Position numbers and translations under genes: made by a program
DNA from: an uncultured Bacteroidia bacterium
GTDB taxonomy: Bacteria > Bacteroidota > Bacteroidia > Bacteroidales > UBA932
Direction: 5' to 3'
Length of the DNA stretch: 64,000 nt
NCBI GenBank assembly: GCA_902780935.1
Contig: CACZHP010000008.1
Location: 85,995-149,994, forward strand
Shown: in pieces, positions 42,524 through 50,547 of the stretch
How positions within the stretch are numbered: position 1 is the stretch's first letter
How the letters are laid out: each line of letters starts with the position of its first letter
The notes under the pieces: model-generated
What the model was told of the DNA's origin: nothing
Seen by the model: the letters and a program-made list of their open reading frames with translations, nothing else
Databases searched by the model: none

Positions 42524-43347
42524 TGCTGAGGTTCATGAGCTTCTCCAGCGGCAGCAACGGCAATTGCTATTTCCTCCATGACGGGACGAGCGGGATCATT
42601 ATCGACGCCGGAGTGAGTCTCCGCCGGCTCAAGAAATACTTGACAGAGAGAGGTTTCAGCCTCAATTCATTCCAGGCTATACTGGTCACCCACGACCATC
42701 TGGACCACATCCGCCATCTCGGATCGTGGTGCAAGCGGCTCGGGAAACCTGTCTATGCCACCGCTGTCCTCCATGATGCGCTGGCTCATCACACTTTCAC
42801 CAGTGACTGGATCGCTCCCTGCAGGAGGATCCTGAATGAGGGGGAGACTGTAGTCGATCTCGGTACGGGGCAGGCGGGACCATCGGTGCGGTATTTCGTG
42901 GTGCCGCATGACGCTACCCAGACTGTCGGATACTTCATCGAGTGGAATGATGTAGGGTTCTTCCTGATGACCGATGCCGGGAGGGTGACGCCAGAGGCTT
43001 TGGAATATGCCTCCGGCGCTGACGCTGTCGTGTTCGAGTCCAACTACGACATGGGGATGCTGATTGGTGGGCCGTACCCGCATGAGTTGAAGATGAGAAT
43101 ATGCAAGGGGAACGGGCACTTGTCGAACGACGAGTGCGCGGAGGCGGTGCGGCGGTTCTGGCATCCGGGGCTTAAGAATATATTCCTTTGTCACCTCAGT
43201 GAGAACAACAACACGCCGGCGCTGGCTTTTGAGGCCACCGCGGAGGCGCTGCGCTCTATCCCGGCCGGCGACGGCCTCTCCGCCAAGGACATCACAAACC
43301 TCCAAACCCTTCCCCGCACCACCCCCTCGCGGATTTATATTCTTTAA
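42523..43347 (+). CDS. MBL-fold hydrolase of the YycJ/WalJ type
   Basis: A 274-residue metallo-beta-lactamase-fold protein. MLRFMSFSSGSNGNCYFLHD is the YycJ-type start; VTHDHLDHIRHL carries the metal ligands; HDATQTVGYFIEWN, FLMTDAGRVT and FLCHLSENNNTPALA complete the site. YycJ/WalJ is a 5'-3' exonuclease linked to WalRK regulation or DNA repair in Firmicutes; in Bacteroidota the role is untested. ATG 42523 overlaps the TPR stop (TGATG), indicating coupled translation. Confidence 0.88.
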   Translation: MLRFMSFSSGSNGNCYFLHDGTSGIIIDAGVSLRRLKKYLTERGFSLNSFQAILVTHDHLDHIRHLGSWCKRLGKPVYATAVLHDALAHHTFTSDWIAPCRRILNEGETVVDLGTGQAGPSVRYFVVPHDATQTVGYFIEWNDVGFFLMTDAGRVTPEALEYASGADAVVFESNYDMGMLIGGPYPHELKMRICKGNGHLSNDECAEAVRRFWHPGLKNIFLCHLSENNNTPALAFEATAEALRSIPAGDGLSAKDITNLQTLPRTTPSRIYIL

Positions 43348-43386
43348 GGCGCATTAGGCGCGATCCCTCCTAAGGGGCGCCTTTGT
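43347..43386 (+). terminator. possible hairpin after the YycJ-type gene
   Basis: AAGGCGC (from 43347) pairs with GCGCCTT (about 43377-43383), enclosing a second GGCGC/GCGCC pairing, followed by only a short T-run. It could be a weak terminator between the MBL gene and the glutathione peroxidase gene. Confidence 0.35.
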
Positions 43387-43436
43387 GTAGGTACATAATT
43401 TGCAGGGGGTGGAGTGGCTTAATAATACCGAAAAGA

Positions 43437-44045
43437 ATGAGACTTAACAGATTGGTGGCGGCGGTGGCCGCTATGGCTATGGCCGCGACAATGTGCGCCC
43501 AGAGCATCTATGACATCAAGGTCAAAGACATGGACGGGAAAGAGGTGTCCATGTCAGAGTACAAGGGAAAAGTCCTGCTGATAGTCAACACTGCGACGAA
43601 ATGCGGCTTCACCCCCCAGTACGAGGAACTCCAGGAAATCTACGACAAGTTCAAGGACAAGGGCTTCGTGATTCTCGACTTCCCTTGCAACCAGTTCGGT
43701 GAGCAGGCCCCCGGCGACATCGCCTCGATTCATCAGTTCTGCACCGAAAAGTATTCCACGACCTTTCCCCAGTTCGACAAGATCGATGTAAACGGTGAGA
43801 ACGAGAGCCCTCTGTTCGCCTTCCTGAAGTCAAAGCAAGCCTTCAAGGGCTTCGGCAACGGCCAGCAGGCCAAGTTCATGGACGAGATGCTCAAGAAGAA
43901 GGATCCGGACTATGCGTCCAAACCCGACATCAAATGGAACTTCACCAAGTTCCTCGTCGATGCCAACGGCAACGTGGTCGCCCGCTTCGAGCCCACCGTC
44001 AGCATGAACCTGGTCAGCACGATGGTCAGCTCAAAGCTTTACTAG
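43437..44045 (+). CDS. exported glutathione peroxidase family protein
   Basis: A 202-residue thiol peroxidase with a signal peptide (RLNRLVAAVAAMAMAATMCA). The peroxidatic Cys is in NTATKCGFTPQYEEL; ILDFPCNQFGEQAPG supplies the Gln and a probable resolving Cys; DIKWNFTKFLVD supplies the Trp/Asn. It is a Cys (not Sec) enzyme and so likely reduces peroxides with thioredoxin-like donors. ATG 43437 is the start that leaves a proper signal peptide. It converges on the M64 gene with overlapping stop codons. Confidence 0.93.
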   Translation: MRLNRLVAAVAAMAMAATMCAQSIYDIKVKDMDGKEVSMSEYKGKVLLIVNTATKCGFTPQYEELQEIYDKFKDKGFVILDFPCNQFGEQAPGDIASIHQFCTEKYSTTFPQFDKIDVNGENESPLFAFLKSKQAFKGFGNGQQAKFMDEMLKKKDPDYASKPDIKWNFTKFLVDANGNVVARFEPTVSMNLVSTMVSSKLY

Positions 44046-45370
44046 TCAGCTATTTCCTTGGTATAGAAATCCACCATCCACCTGATCGCCTCCCGGCAGA
44101 CAGGACAGAAAGAAGGATAGGTGTTGGTCAGCATCCGGCAGTCCGGGAAACCTCTCCAGACACCTTTGCTCTGATAGCCGCCGCCCTCGTAGAGGTCGAC
44201 GGCTGTCTTTTTGCCGACAGTCTTCTTTCCTCTCCAGTCGATGGTGGTGTCGTCCGCCTTGAACTTCTTCCCCACGAGATGGCGCCACTTGGAGTCGAAA
44301 TCCTTCATTGTCGTGATATTCCGCTCCCAGGGCTCGACATCGGGGTAGTAATATTCCTCATACTGGTCGTCGTAGTAATACTCGTCGGCCAGTCCGGCAA
44401 AGCTATGCCCGAACTCATGGACCACCACCGGACGGAAACCGGAGTGGTGGGCGGTGGTGAGGGTGTAAGAATTGTATATTCCTCCGCCACCGTAAGTGTC
44501 TGTGTTGGCGAGGATTATAAGATGCTCGTAGGGGATTCCGGCAAGCAGGTCGTGGAGCTGGAAAAGGTGGAGGGTCGTCAGGTAGCGCTCGGTGTAGAAA
44601 GAGTCGAAATTGGATCCCACGGCGGTCTCCTTCCATAGTCCTTCCCTCGGTACGCTGACACCGCTGTCTTTCGACGGGGCCTTGACGCAGACCAGGTTGA
44701 AGCGGTCTTTCAACTCATTGTAAGGAGCGTGGGCCCAGAGGCTCTCCATGGCCTCGCGGGCGTCCGCCATGAACCTGTCCATCTCCGCCTCAGTGTAACC
44801 CTCGGCAACGATCGCCACGTCGATCCGCTCGTCGCATTTAGGATCGGCGGAAAGGTCGTCGCCTCCCTTCCAGATCCACTCGTGGGGAGCCGGATTCATC
44901 CCGACCGGCCTGATGAGGATGTCTTTGGGATCCACCTCATGGGTGAACTCGCAGCTGACATGGCCGTCCCTGAAGTCGAATAGCTGGACAGTGATTTCAG
45001 CTTTCTCCGCCGGCATGGGGGCGAGGAAGACGTTCTCGAAGGCCTTGCTGACCTTTGTGGCCTCTTCTGTGGGCTGCCACTCCTGGAAGAGGGTAGAGAA
45101 GGAGGTGCGGTAAACTACCTCGCCGCCGACCTTCATTATCAACTGGCCGTTGCCCCTGACGGGTACCTTGTCCATGTTGACCCTCTTTCCGGCCCAGCCT
45201 TCGACCGAGCATAGCTCGGCGAGGGTGATGGACTGGGTCTTGGCGTTGCCGCTGAAAATATAGTTGAGGCGCAGGGTGCGGGAGAAGTCCAGAGACTCTT
45301 CGCTTCGCTCAGAATGACAGGGGATTGTGAGGGTGGCGAGGGCGATCGCCAGTGTGAGGAACCTTTTCAT
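44042..45370 (-). CDS. M64-family metallopeptidase (IgA peptidase-like) with repeat at the signal-peptide junction
   Basis: A 442-residue exported zinc peptidase of the M64 clan. VVVHEFGHSFAGLADEYYYDD is the HExxH...D/E zinc motif, and IDVAIVAEGYTEAEMDRF and HLIILANTDTYGGGGIYNS are characteristic of the family. A C-terminal YPSFCPVCREAIRWM follows. After the hydrophobic signal segment (LTLAIALATLTIP) come the residues CHSERSEES, encoded by a P5 repeat at 45294-45320, right where signal peptidase would cut. Cleavage after the insert would leave the mature protein unchanged. It is the last gene of the dnaN-side minus-strand run. Confidence 0.88.
   Translation of the reverse strand: MKRFLTLAIALATLTIPCHSERSEESLDFSRTLRLNYIFSGNAKTQSITLAELCSVEGWAGKRVNMDKVPVRGNGQLIMKVGGEVVYRTSFSTLFQEWQPTEEATKVSKAFENVFLAPMPAEKAEITVQLFDFRDGHVSCEFTHEVDPKDILIRPVGMNPAPHEWIWKGGDDLSADPKCDERIDVAIVAEGYTEAEMDRFMADAREAMESLWAHAPYNELKDRFNLVCVKAPSKDSGVSVPREGLWKETAVGSNFDSFYTERYLTTLHLFQLHDLLAGIPYEHLIILANTDTYGGGGIYNSYTLTTAHHSGFRPVVVHEFGHSFAGLADEYYYDDQYEEYYYPDVEPWERNITTMKDFDSKWRHLVGKKFKADDTTIDWRGKKTVGKKTAVDLYEGGGYQSKGVWRGFPDCRMLTNTYPSFCPVCREAIRWMVDFYTKEIAD
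45294..45320 (-). repeat. P5 repeat (SERSEES type) in the M64 gene
   Basis: GACTCTTCGCTTCGCTCAG followed by AATGACAG, matching the P5 consensus seen at 59848, 60394 and 61920. It encodes HSERSEES on the minus strand. Confidence 0.8.
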
Positions 45371-45376
45371 ATTCAG

Positions 45377-46624
45377 TTATTTAAGAAGTCTCTTGAGTCC
45401 TTTTCCAACGCGCTCTATAGCTTCAACGAACCGCTCTCTGGGGCAGGCCATATTGATCCTGACGAAGCCGTCCAACCCGTACATCGCGCCGCCGTTTATC
45501 CAGACTTTCTCGTTCTCGATAAGGCTCTTCTCGATCTCTATCGAGGGCATCTTGATGGCGCTCACATCGACCCAAGCCAGATAAGTTCCCTCGACTTTGG
45601 TGACGGGGAACAGTGGCAGCTCCCGCTCGAAATAATCTAGCATGAACCTGTAATTGCCCTGGAGATATTCCATGAGTTCCTTGATCCAATGCTCGCCCTC
45701 GTTGTAGGCGGCCTGGAGGGCGAGGACTCCGAAGGGGTTGAGGTCGCAGTGCTCCCAGACGTTTATCACCTTGTCGATCTGTTTCCTCCAGTCGGGATTG
45801 TTGGTGATGAGATTGGATATTCCCAGACCGGCGATGTTGAAGGACTTGCTGGGGGAATTCATGGTGATCGTGTTGTCCTGGTCGATGGTGGCCATCGGCG
45901 TGAAGTGGTAGCCGGGCATTTCCAGTTCGCAGTGGATCTCGTCGCTGACGATAATGACCCCGTTGCGGCGGCAGATGTCCGCCACCTTCTGAAGGTCCTC
46001 TTTGGGCCAGACTCTTCCGCAGGGGTTGTGGGGGTTGCAGAAGAGGAGAACCTTGGCCATCGGGTCTGAGGCCCTCCTCTCAAGGTCCTCAAAATCAATG
46101 TACCAGGTGGCCTGGTCGCCTTCGGTGTCGTAGATGAGCTTGTTGGGCGACAGCTCGCAGCCGATGTTGCGGACCGAGGAGAAGAAGCAGTTGTAGGCGG
46201 GAGACTGGATGATCACCTTCGGCAGTTCCCCATTTGGTCCCTTGCCTCCGTTCGGCTTCTCGACCACATTTCCCTCAGCGTCAACCTCATAGTGGGTCAA
46301 GGCGTACATCACGATGGACATTCCAGGCACGATTCCGTCCACGGGAATATACCAGTCTTTCTCGGTGTGCCAGCCTCGGCGGCGCTGCCACCAGTCTATC
46401 GCCGCCTCGTAGTAGCTGTCTGGAATATGGGTGTATCCAAATACCCCGTGATCAACCCTGCGGCGCAGGACATCTATAATTTCCGGCGCCACCTTGAAGT
46501 CCATGTCGGCCACCCAGAGGGGGATAACATCCTCGCTGATAGGCCCTGCGGGGCTCTCGGCATCCCATTTCACGCAGTTTGTGCCGCGTCTGACGGTCAT
46601 CTCGTCAAAATCGTATTTTCCCAT
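45377..46624 (-). CDS. MalY/PatB-type aminotransferase (probable cystathionine beta-lyase)
   Basis: A 415-residue fold-type I PLP enzyme. FDEMTVRRGTNCVKWD and PLWVADMDFKVAPEI are the MalY/PatB start; LLFCNPHNPCGRVW and VSDEIHCELEMPG bind the cofactor; TMNSPSKSFNIAGLG holds the PLP lysine. MalY/PatB enzymes cleave cystathionine or cysteine and release ammonia, pyruvate and thiol; an aminotransferase role is possible too. It lies between the binding-lipoprotein and M64 genes with gaps of 12 and 6 bases. Confidence 0.9.
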   Translation of the reverse strand: MGKYDFDEMTVRRGTNCVKWDAESPAGPISEDVIPLWVADMDFKVAPEIIDVLRRRVDHGVFGYTHIPDSYYEAAIDWWQRRRGWHTEKDWYIPVDGIVPGMSIVMYALTHYEVDAEGNVVEKPNGGKGPNGELPKVIIQSPAYNCFFSSVRNIGCELSPNKLIYDTEGDQATWYIDFEDLERRASDPMAKVLLFCNPHNPCGRVWPKEDLQKVADICRRNGVIIVSDEIHCELEMPGYHFTPMATIDQDNTITMNSPSKSFNIAGLGISNLITNNPDWRKQIDKVINVWEHCDLNPFGVLALQAAYNEGEHWIKELMEYLQGNYRFMLDYFERELPLFPVTKVEGTYLAWVDVSAIKMPSIEIEKSLIENEKVWINGGAMYGLDGFVRINMACPRERFVEAIERVGKGLKRLLK

Positions 46625-46636
46625 ATCGTCGTTTAT

Positions 46637-48277
46637 TTAATTTATTTGTCTGTAATATAGCGTCTCGTCGGCTTCACCTTGGTTGTCCGGGTGGAGGATG
46701 GTCGCGAGGTCCTGGAGGACGAGGTCGGGGCGGGCGACGCCGCTTTGCCAGATGTCGTTGCCGCCTTTGGGATTAACCCTTTTGTTGTCGTTCCAGACCA
46801 CGGTGAAGCTGCCGTAGCCGAGTTCCAGGGCGTTGCCCTCGATGTTTCCGAGCATGTCCTTGAATATCGGGTTGACTCCCAGGAGGTCTTCCCGGCTGTG
46901 ACACCAGCCCACGTTGAGCCAGCAGTCGGCTTCTTTGCTCAGGGAATATGCTTTCTCGACGGACATCACGCTCGAAGCCGATTTCCCGCTCTCGCTGCCA
47001 AGCACGATGCCTCCGGCGTCGCTGATCATGGCCGAAAGGTAGTTGTCTGTCGAGGGGACGAACCATTGGTCGTTGTAGGGAATGTTGAGCAGGACTTTCC
47101 TGGGCGGAACGTGTTGGTTCGCGATATCTTTGGCGATCGCGTTGTAGTTTTCCTTGACGGCATTTAGCGCTGAGTCGGCGGCTGCCATCTGGCCGGTCAG
47201 GGCTCCGAAGAGGCGGATGTAGGCGGCTCGGGCCAGCGGGTGGCGCTCGAGGTGCTCGTTGACCGTAAATACCTTTATTCCAAGTTGTTCCAGCTTCGCC
47301 TCAAACGGCGACTTCGCTCCCGACACCGCATACGTCAGCACCACCTCCGGCCTCAGCCCCACGATCTTCTCATAGTCCGGCGCACCATCGTACCCGACGT
47401 CGGCTATCGCCGACGTCGGCTGACGCCTGTCTACCCCCCTGCGCCCCCTAGGGGGACTGAGGGGCGTTCCCCTCAGACTCCCTGAGTCGCTTCGCTCCGA
47501 GTCACCAGCGGCAACTGTCGGAGCCAGCTCTGAAGTCTCGACCGGAGATTGCGATCTGGCGGCAGGCTCTGACAGTCCGGACTCCTCGCTTCGCGAGGCC
47601 CCTCCCATCTCTCGGAGAGTCTGTGAAAACAAGTTTTCACCGCCTCTCCTTCGATCTGGGCCCCTCCCTCTTGCGTGACGAGGGCGTCCACGGTCCGGAC
47701 TTGCCAGACCTGCCGCCAGATCGCTAGCTAGGGCCGCCGAGACCAGTCTGGATGGCGAGACCCATGCCACCCTCGGCACTGTAAGAGGGGGGACCGGAGC
47801 GGAGCGGAGCGAAGCGAGCGGTGGGGCCGAGCGGAGCGAGGCGGTCGAGCCGCCAGAGCTGGTCTCGGAGGCCGCTAAGCCTGCTGAAGCTGCCAGAGCC
47901 TGCCTACTGCCGAAGAGGGCGGTCGAGCATCCAGGACTGGTCTCGGCGGCTGCCAGGCCCTCGTCACGCCAAAGATAATCGGGACCGGAGATGCCGACGA
48001 TGCGGTCGGTGGCGTCGAGGGCATCGAGGAATCCGTAGTGGGAAGTGCTCATGACGATGAGACGGCTAAGGGGACGGTCGATGATGAGGGAGTCCCTTGA
48101 GCCGTCAAAAGGGGAGACGGACACCGCTTTCCATCCCCCATCAGGTCTCTCAAATATCTCCAGGAAAGCCGGCTCCCCGGCATCCCCCGCCGCCTCGGCA
48201 ACACGTCTCCCGCCGCAGGAACACACCAAGGCCCCAAGCGCGGCAAACAGTAAGACGAAGCGGTGTAATATATTCAT
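46637..48277 (-). CDS. ABC-type substrate-binding lipoprotein with about 180 repeat-encoded residues
   Basis: A 546-residue lipoprotein (LGALVCSCGGRR lipobox) of the BtuF/FecB class. Residues about 30-106 give the first lobe (RLIVMSTSHYGFLDALDATD, IVGISGPDYLWRDE). The fold resumes at IADVGYDGAPDYEKIVGLRP near 286, continuing with EVVLTYAVSGAKSP and a second lobe to the C-terminus. The roughly 180 residues in between are encoded by consecutive palindromes of families P2, P1 and P4 (47394-47960) and are Ala/Ser/Arg-rich. Without them the protein would be about 366 residues, the family norm. The frame is intact throughout. No permease or ATPase gene is adjacent; ligand (cobalamin, haem or siderophore) unknown. 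Confidence 0.85.
   Translation of the reverse strand: MNILHRFVLLFAALGALVCSCGGRRVAEAAGDAGEPAFLEIFERPDGGWKAVSVSPFDGSRDSLIIDRPLSRLIVMSTSHYGFLDALDATDRIVGISGPDYLWRDEGLAAAETSPGCSTALFGSRQALAASAGLAASETSSGGSTASLRSAPPLASLRSAPVPPLTVPRVAWVSPSRLVSAALASDLAAGLASPDRGRPRHARGRGPDRRRGGENLFSQTLREMGGASRSEESGLSEPAARSQSPVETSELAPTVAAGDSERSDSGSLRGTPLSPPRGRRGVDRRQPTSAIADVGYDGAPDYEKIVGLRPEVVLTYAVSGAKSPFEAKLEQLGIKVFTVNEHLERHPLARAAYIRLFGALTGQMAAADSALNAVKENYNAIAKDIANQHVPPRKVLLNIPYNDQWFVPSTDNYLSAMISDAGGIVLGSESGKSASSVMSVEKAYSLSKEADCWLNVGWCHSREDLLGVNPIFKDMLGNIEGNALELGYGSFTVVWNDNKRVNPKGGNDIWQSGVARPDLVLQDLATILHPDNQGEADETLYYRQIN
47394..47500 (-). repeat. P4 palindromes in the binding-protein gene
   Basis: A cluster of short perfect palindromes: CCGACGTCGG at 47394-47403 and again at 47410-47419, CCCCCTAGGGGG at 47444-47455, and a hairpin CTGAGGGG/CCCCTCAG (47457-47464, 47469-47476) with a 4-base loop, followed by a GACTC...GAGTC pair. 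The first CCGACGTCGG belongs to the conserved protein (IADVG), and the second looks like a duplication at the insertion point. Confidence 0.7.
47551..47724 (-). repeat. palindromic element P1, copy C (inside the binding-protein gene)
   Basis: 174 bp with perfect 16-bp arms, GCGATCTGGCGGCAGG (47551-47566) and CCTGCCGCCAGATCGC (47709-47724). Pairing continues inward through TCTGACAGTCCGGAC to about 30 bp. The core palindrome is GTGAAAACAAGTTTTCAC at 47623-47640, enclosed by GGAGAG/CTCTCC. The gene reads it in the opposite direction to recQ and mtaB (GGENLFSQTLREMGG). Confidence 0.92.
47732..47873 (-). repeat. palindromic element P2, copy C (inside the binding-protein gene)
   Basis: 142 bp with 15-bp arms, GGCCGCCGAGACCAG (47732-47746) and CTGGTCTCGGAGGCC (47859-47873), one mismatch. 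The interior is nearly identical to the recQ copy at 19629-19766, and it follows P1 in the same order and orientation as there. Its right end recurs in degenerate form 78 bp downstream (47847 and 47925), again a multiple of three. Confidence 0.9.
47874..47960 (-). repeat. degenerate duplicate of the P2 right end
   Basis: GGTCGAGCATCCAGGACTGG followed by TCTCGGCGGC repeats, with changes, the end of the preceding P2 element (GGTCGAGCCGCCAGAGCTGG followed by TCTCGGAGGC). A comparable duplicated tail exists in recQ at 19811. This marks the upstream limit of the insert in the gene. Confidence 0.6.
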
Positions 48278-49264
48278 TTAGAAGAGCTTGCCACCTTGAA
48301 ACTTGCCCTGCAACCGAGCCACCGCATCACTCAAGTCGTCCCCCTCGAGAGGCTTGCTCATTGCCGCTTTACGCTCCTTGTCGAAGCGCTCCCGCAGCAA
48401 CGCGAACTGACGCTTGGTGTCCTTGGTGAACTCACCGTTCTCAATCCAGGCAAAGTACGCCGGCTCAGACTCATAGACAGCCTTGGCGGTCTTTCCCTTA
48501 TGCTTTCCGAAACTGATCACAGGCTCCCCGTCAGGCCCCATGACGAGCCTCCCGGCATAATCGACAGTCCTTGGCCTGCCACCAACACCGGAGAGAAAAT
48601 CAACGTCGTTCTTCAAGATCATCTCATGATGCTTGTCCGCCACCTGGTACATCTCCAGCTGGCCTTTAAGCACCTCGTAGGTCGCCATCGTGTCCGCCTC
48701 GGCGGAATGAGCGTTCTCGAAATCCTCGCCACCGCAGTAGAAACGGTAGGCGGCCTTGAGGTTGCGAGGCTCCATGTAGTGGTAGATCGTCTGCACATCG
48801 ACCATGCGCTTGGCATGGAGGTCGATGTCCAGGAGATCCAGCATCTCCTTGGCCTTCGCCTTCTTCTCCTGGGAGGCTTTGGGATCAGCTATCCTCTGGA
48901 CGCAATACGATCTCACCCTCTCGATCTCCTCGGCAAGCAAGGGAAGATCGAACTTAGCCGAGTTGAAACCGGCCAAGTCGCTGTCCCTCAGCCACTCGAC
49001 GACCTCGGGAACAATCTCTATGAACTTTTTCTCCCCGACGAGCATCTCGTCCGTGATCCCGTTGACCTCAGAGGCCCGGGGATCCATCTTTTTCTGGGCG
49101 CAGGCATCATAGTCCCACGGGAAAACCCTCCAGGTCTTCGTCTCGTGGTGGGAGTCAGGGAAAACCTTTACGAAACTAAGCTCGACTATGCAGTCTGTGA
49201 CAATATTAAGCCCCGTGCTCTCTATGTCGAAGAACAACAGGGGCTTCTGAAGATTCAGTTCCAC
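48278..49264 (-). CDS. DnaQ-type 3'-5' exonuclease with C-terminal DUF3820-like region
   Basis: A 328-residue DEDD exonuclease. LLFFDIESTGLNIVTD is ExoI, AGFNSAKFDLPLLAEEIERV is ExoII, and NAHSAEADTMATYEVL is ExoIII (DEDDh). Residues about 240-300, VISFGKHKGKTAKAVYE and YFAWIENGEFTKDTKRQF, form the small DUF3820-type module often found behind such nucleases. It could proofread or trim DNA ends; lying directly between dnaN and the lipoprotein gene fits a replication role. Confidence 0.9.
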   Translation of the reverse strand: MELNLQKPLLFFDIESTGLNIVTDCIVELSFVKVFPDSHHETKTWRVFPWDYDACAQKKMDPRASEVNGITDEMLVGEKKFIEIVPEVVEWLRDSDLAGFNSAKFDLPLLAEEIERVRSYCVQRIADPKASQEKKAKAKEMLDLLDIDLHAKRMVDVQTIYHYMEPRNLKAAYRFYCGGEDFENAHSAEADTMATYEVLKGQLEMYQVADKHHEMILKNDVDFLSGVGGRPRTVDYAGRLVMGPDGEPVISFGKHKGKTAKAVYESEPAYFAWIENGEFTKDTKRQFALLRERFDKERKAAMSKPLEGDDLSDAVARLQGKFQGGKLF

Positions 49265-49276
49265 GATGAGGCCGGA

Positions 49277-50398
49277 TTACTGGACCATTATCGGCATCAG
49301 GATGCCGGTTATCTTCTCGCTGGCGGCGTCTTCCTCGGAAGGGACTATCAACGCTGCCCTGCGGGCGTCGGCGAACTTCATCACGACGGTGTCGCAGCTC
49401 ATGTTGGAGAGGATCTCGCCGAGGAAGGTCGATTTGAAGCCGATGGTCAGCTCGTCGCCGTTGTAGTCGCAGGGGACTTTCTCATAAGCGGCGATCGCGA
49501 AGCCCAGATCTTGGGCGGTGATCTCCATCTGGCCGGGCTTGAGGTCCAGTTTGATGTGGTTGGAGGCCTTGTTGGCGCAGACGGCCACGCGGCGCACCGT
49601 GTTCAGGAACAGGCTCCTGTCGATCTTGAGGACGGAGGAGTTGTTCTGGGGGATCACGTCGCGGTATTTGGGATATTTCCCGACGATCAGCCTGCAGACC
49701 ATCGTGGTCCTTCCGAAGGAGAACACCACGGTGCTGGAATCAAAGGCGACTTCAACGTCGCCATCCTCCTTGTCGACGATGGCCTTCAGCACGTTAGCTG
49801 GCTTCTTGTGGAGGATGAAGGAGCACTTGGCAGCGGCCGTGACATCCTTGGTCGTGTAGCAGATCAGCTTGTGGGAATCGGAGGCCACAAGGGTTGTTGA
49901 ATCGGTGTCGAAGTCGAAGAATATTCCGTTCATCGCCGGACGGATCTCGTCGTCGGCGGTAGCGTAAACGGTGCTGTTGATCCCCTCGATCAGGCTCTTG
50001 GCGGGGAAGACCACCTTCTCGGCGTCCTCGGAGGCACCCTTGATCTCAGGATAGTCCTCGGCGGGGAAATACGGAAGGACGGAATTACCGCTCGTCCAGT
50101 CACACTCTATTGAGGAGTCGCTGGAAGTCCTGATGGAGACCGGCTGATCAGGAAGCTCCTTGAGGAGGTCGATGATATGCCTGGCAGGAACGGCGATACG
50201 GCCTTCCTCCTCGGTGGTGTCAACCTCGATCTCGGTCCTGAGGGTCAGCTCGGAATCGGATGCGGTCACCTCGAGGATGTTGCCTTTGAGGTCAAAAAGG
50301 AAGTTCTCCAGGATCGGGAGGGCGGACTTGGCCGGGATGGCCTTGGAGATATTCATCAGCCCCTTGAGCAGCTCTACGCTGGAAACGTTGAATTTCAT
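49277..50398 (-). CDS. dnaN: DNA polymerase III beta clamp
   Basis: A 373-residue sliding clamp. MKFNVSSVELLKGLMNISK is the canonical start, and ATG 50398 is chosen over a 54-base upstream extension. Other family segments are ARHIIDLLKELPDQP, FPAKSLIEGINSTVYATADD and RPAMNGIFFDFDTD, with the C-terminus KITGILMPIMVQ in the place of the usual MPMRL/V. Processivity factor for replication and repair polymerases. First of five closely spaced minus-strand genes. Confidence 0.96.
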   Translation of the reverse strand: MKFNVSSVELLKGLMNISKAIPAKSALPILENFLFDLKGNILEVTASDSELTLRTEIEVDTTEEEGRIAVPARHIIDLLKELPDQPVSIRTSSDSSIECDWTSGNSVLPYFPAEDYPEIKGASEDAEKVVFPAKSLIEGINSTVYATADDEIRPAMNGIFFDFDTDSTTLVASDSHKLICYTTKDVTAAAKCSFILHKKPANVLKAIVDKEDGDVEVAFDSSTVVFSFGRTTMVCRLIVGKYPKYRDVIPQNNSSVLKIDRSLFLNTVRRVAVCANKASNHIKLDLKPGQMEITAQDLGFAIAAYEKVPCDYNGDELTIGFKSTFLGEILSNMSCDTVVMKFADARRAALIVPSEEDAASEKITGILMPIMVQ

Positions 50399-50455
50399 AT
50401 CGTCATGTTTTTTGATTTCGGTTATGGTCTGGGCCGTTTGGCGCGTGACCAATCA

Positions 50456-50463
50456 CAAATATA
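50456..50463 (-). promoter_or_regulatory. -7 box TATATTTG for dnaN
   Basis: On the minus strand TATATTTG is a perfect -7 box 57 bases upstream of ATG 50398, giving a leader of about 50 bases. The -33 region is not a clear TTTG. Its location rules in ATG 50398 and makes the extension to 50452 very unlikely. Confidence 0.55.
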
Positions 50464-50547
50464 ATAATAATCCTTGGATTTCCTCTCACGGCGTGGCATC
50501 TTATTTGAAAAATACCCCCTCCGGAAAAAGTTTTTAAAAGTAATAAT

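Noticed and set aside
48296-49900. 534-codon plus-strand ORF crossing the exonuclease and dnaN genes
   Set aside because: It is antisense to two conserved genes and crosses their boundary, with no domain recognised.
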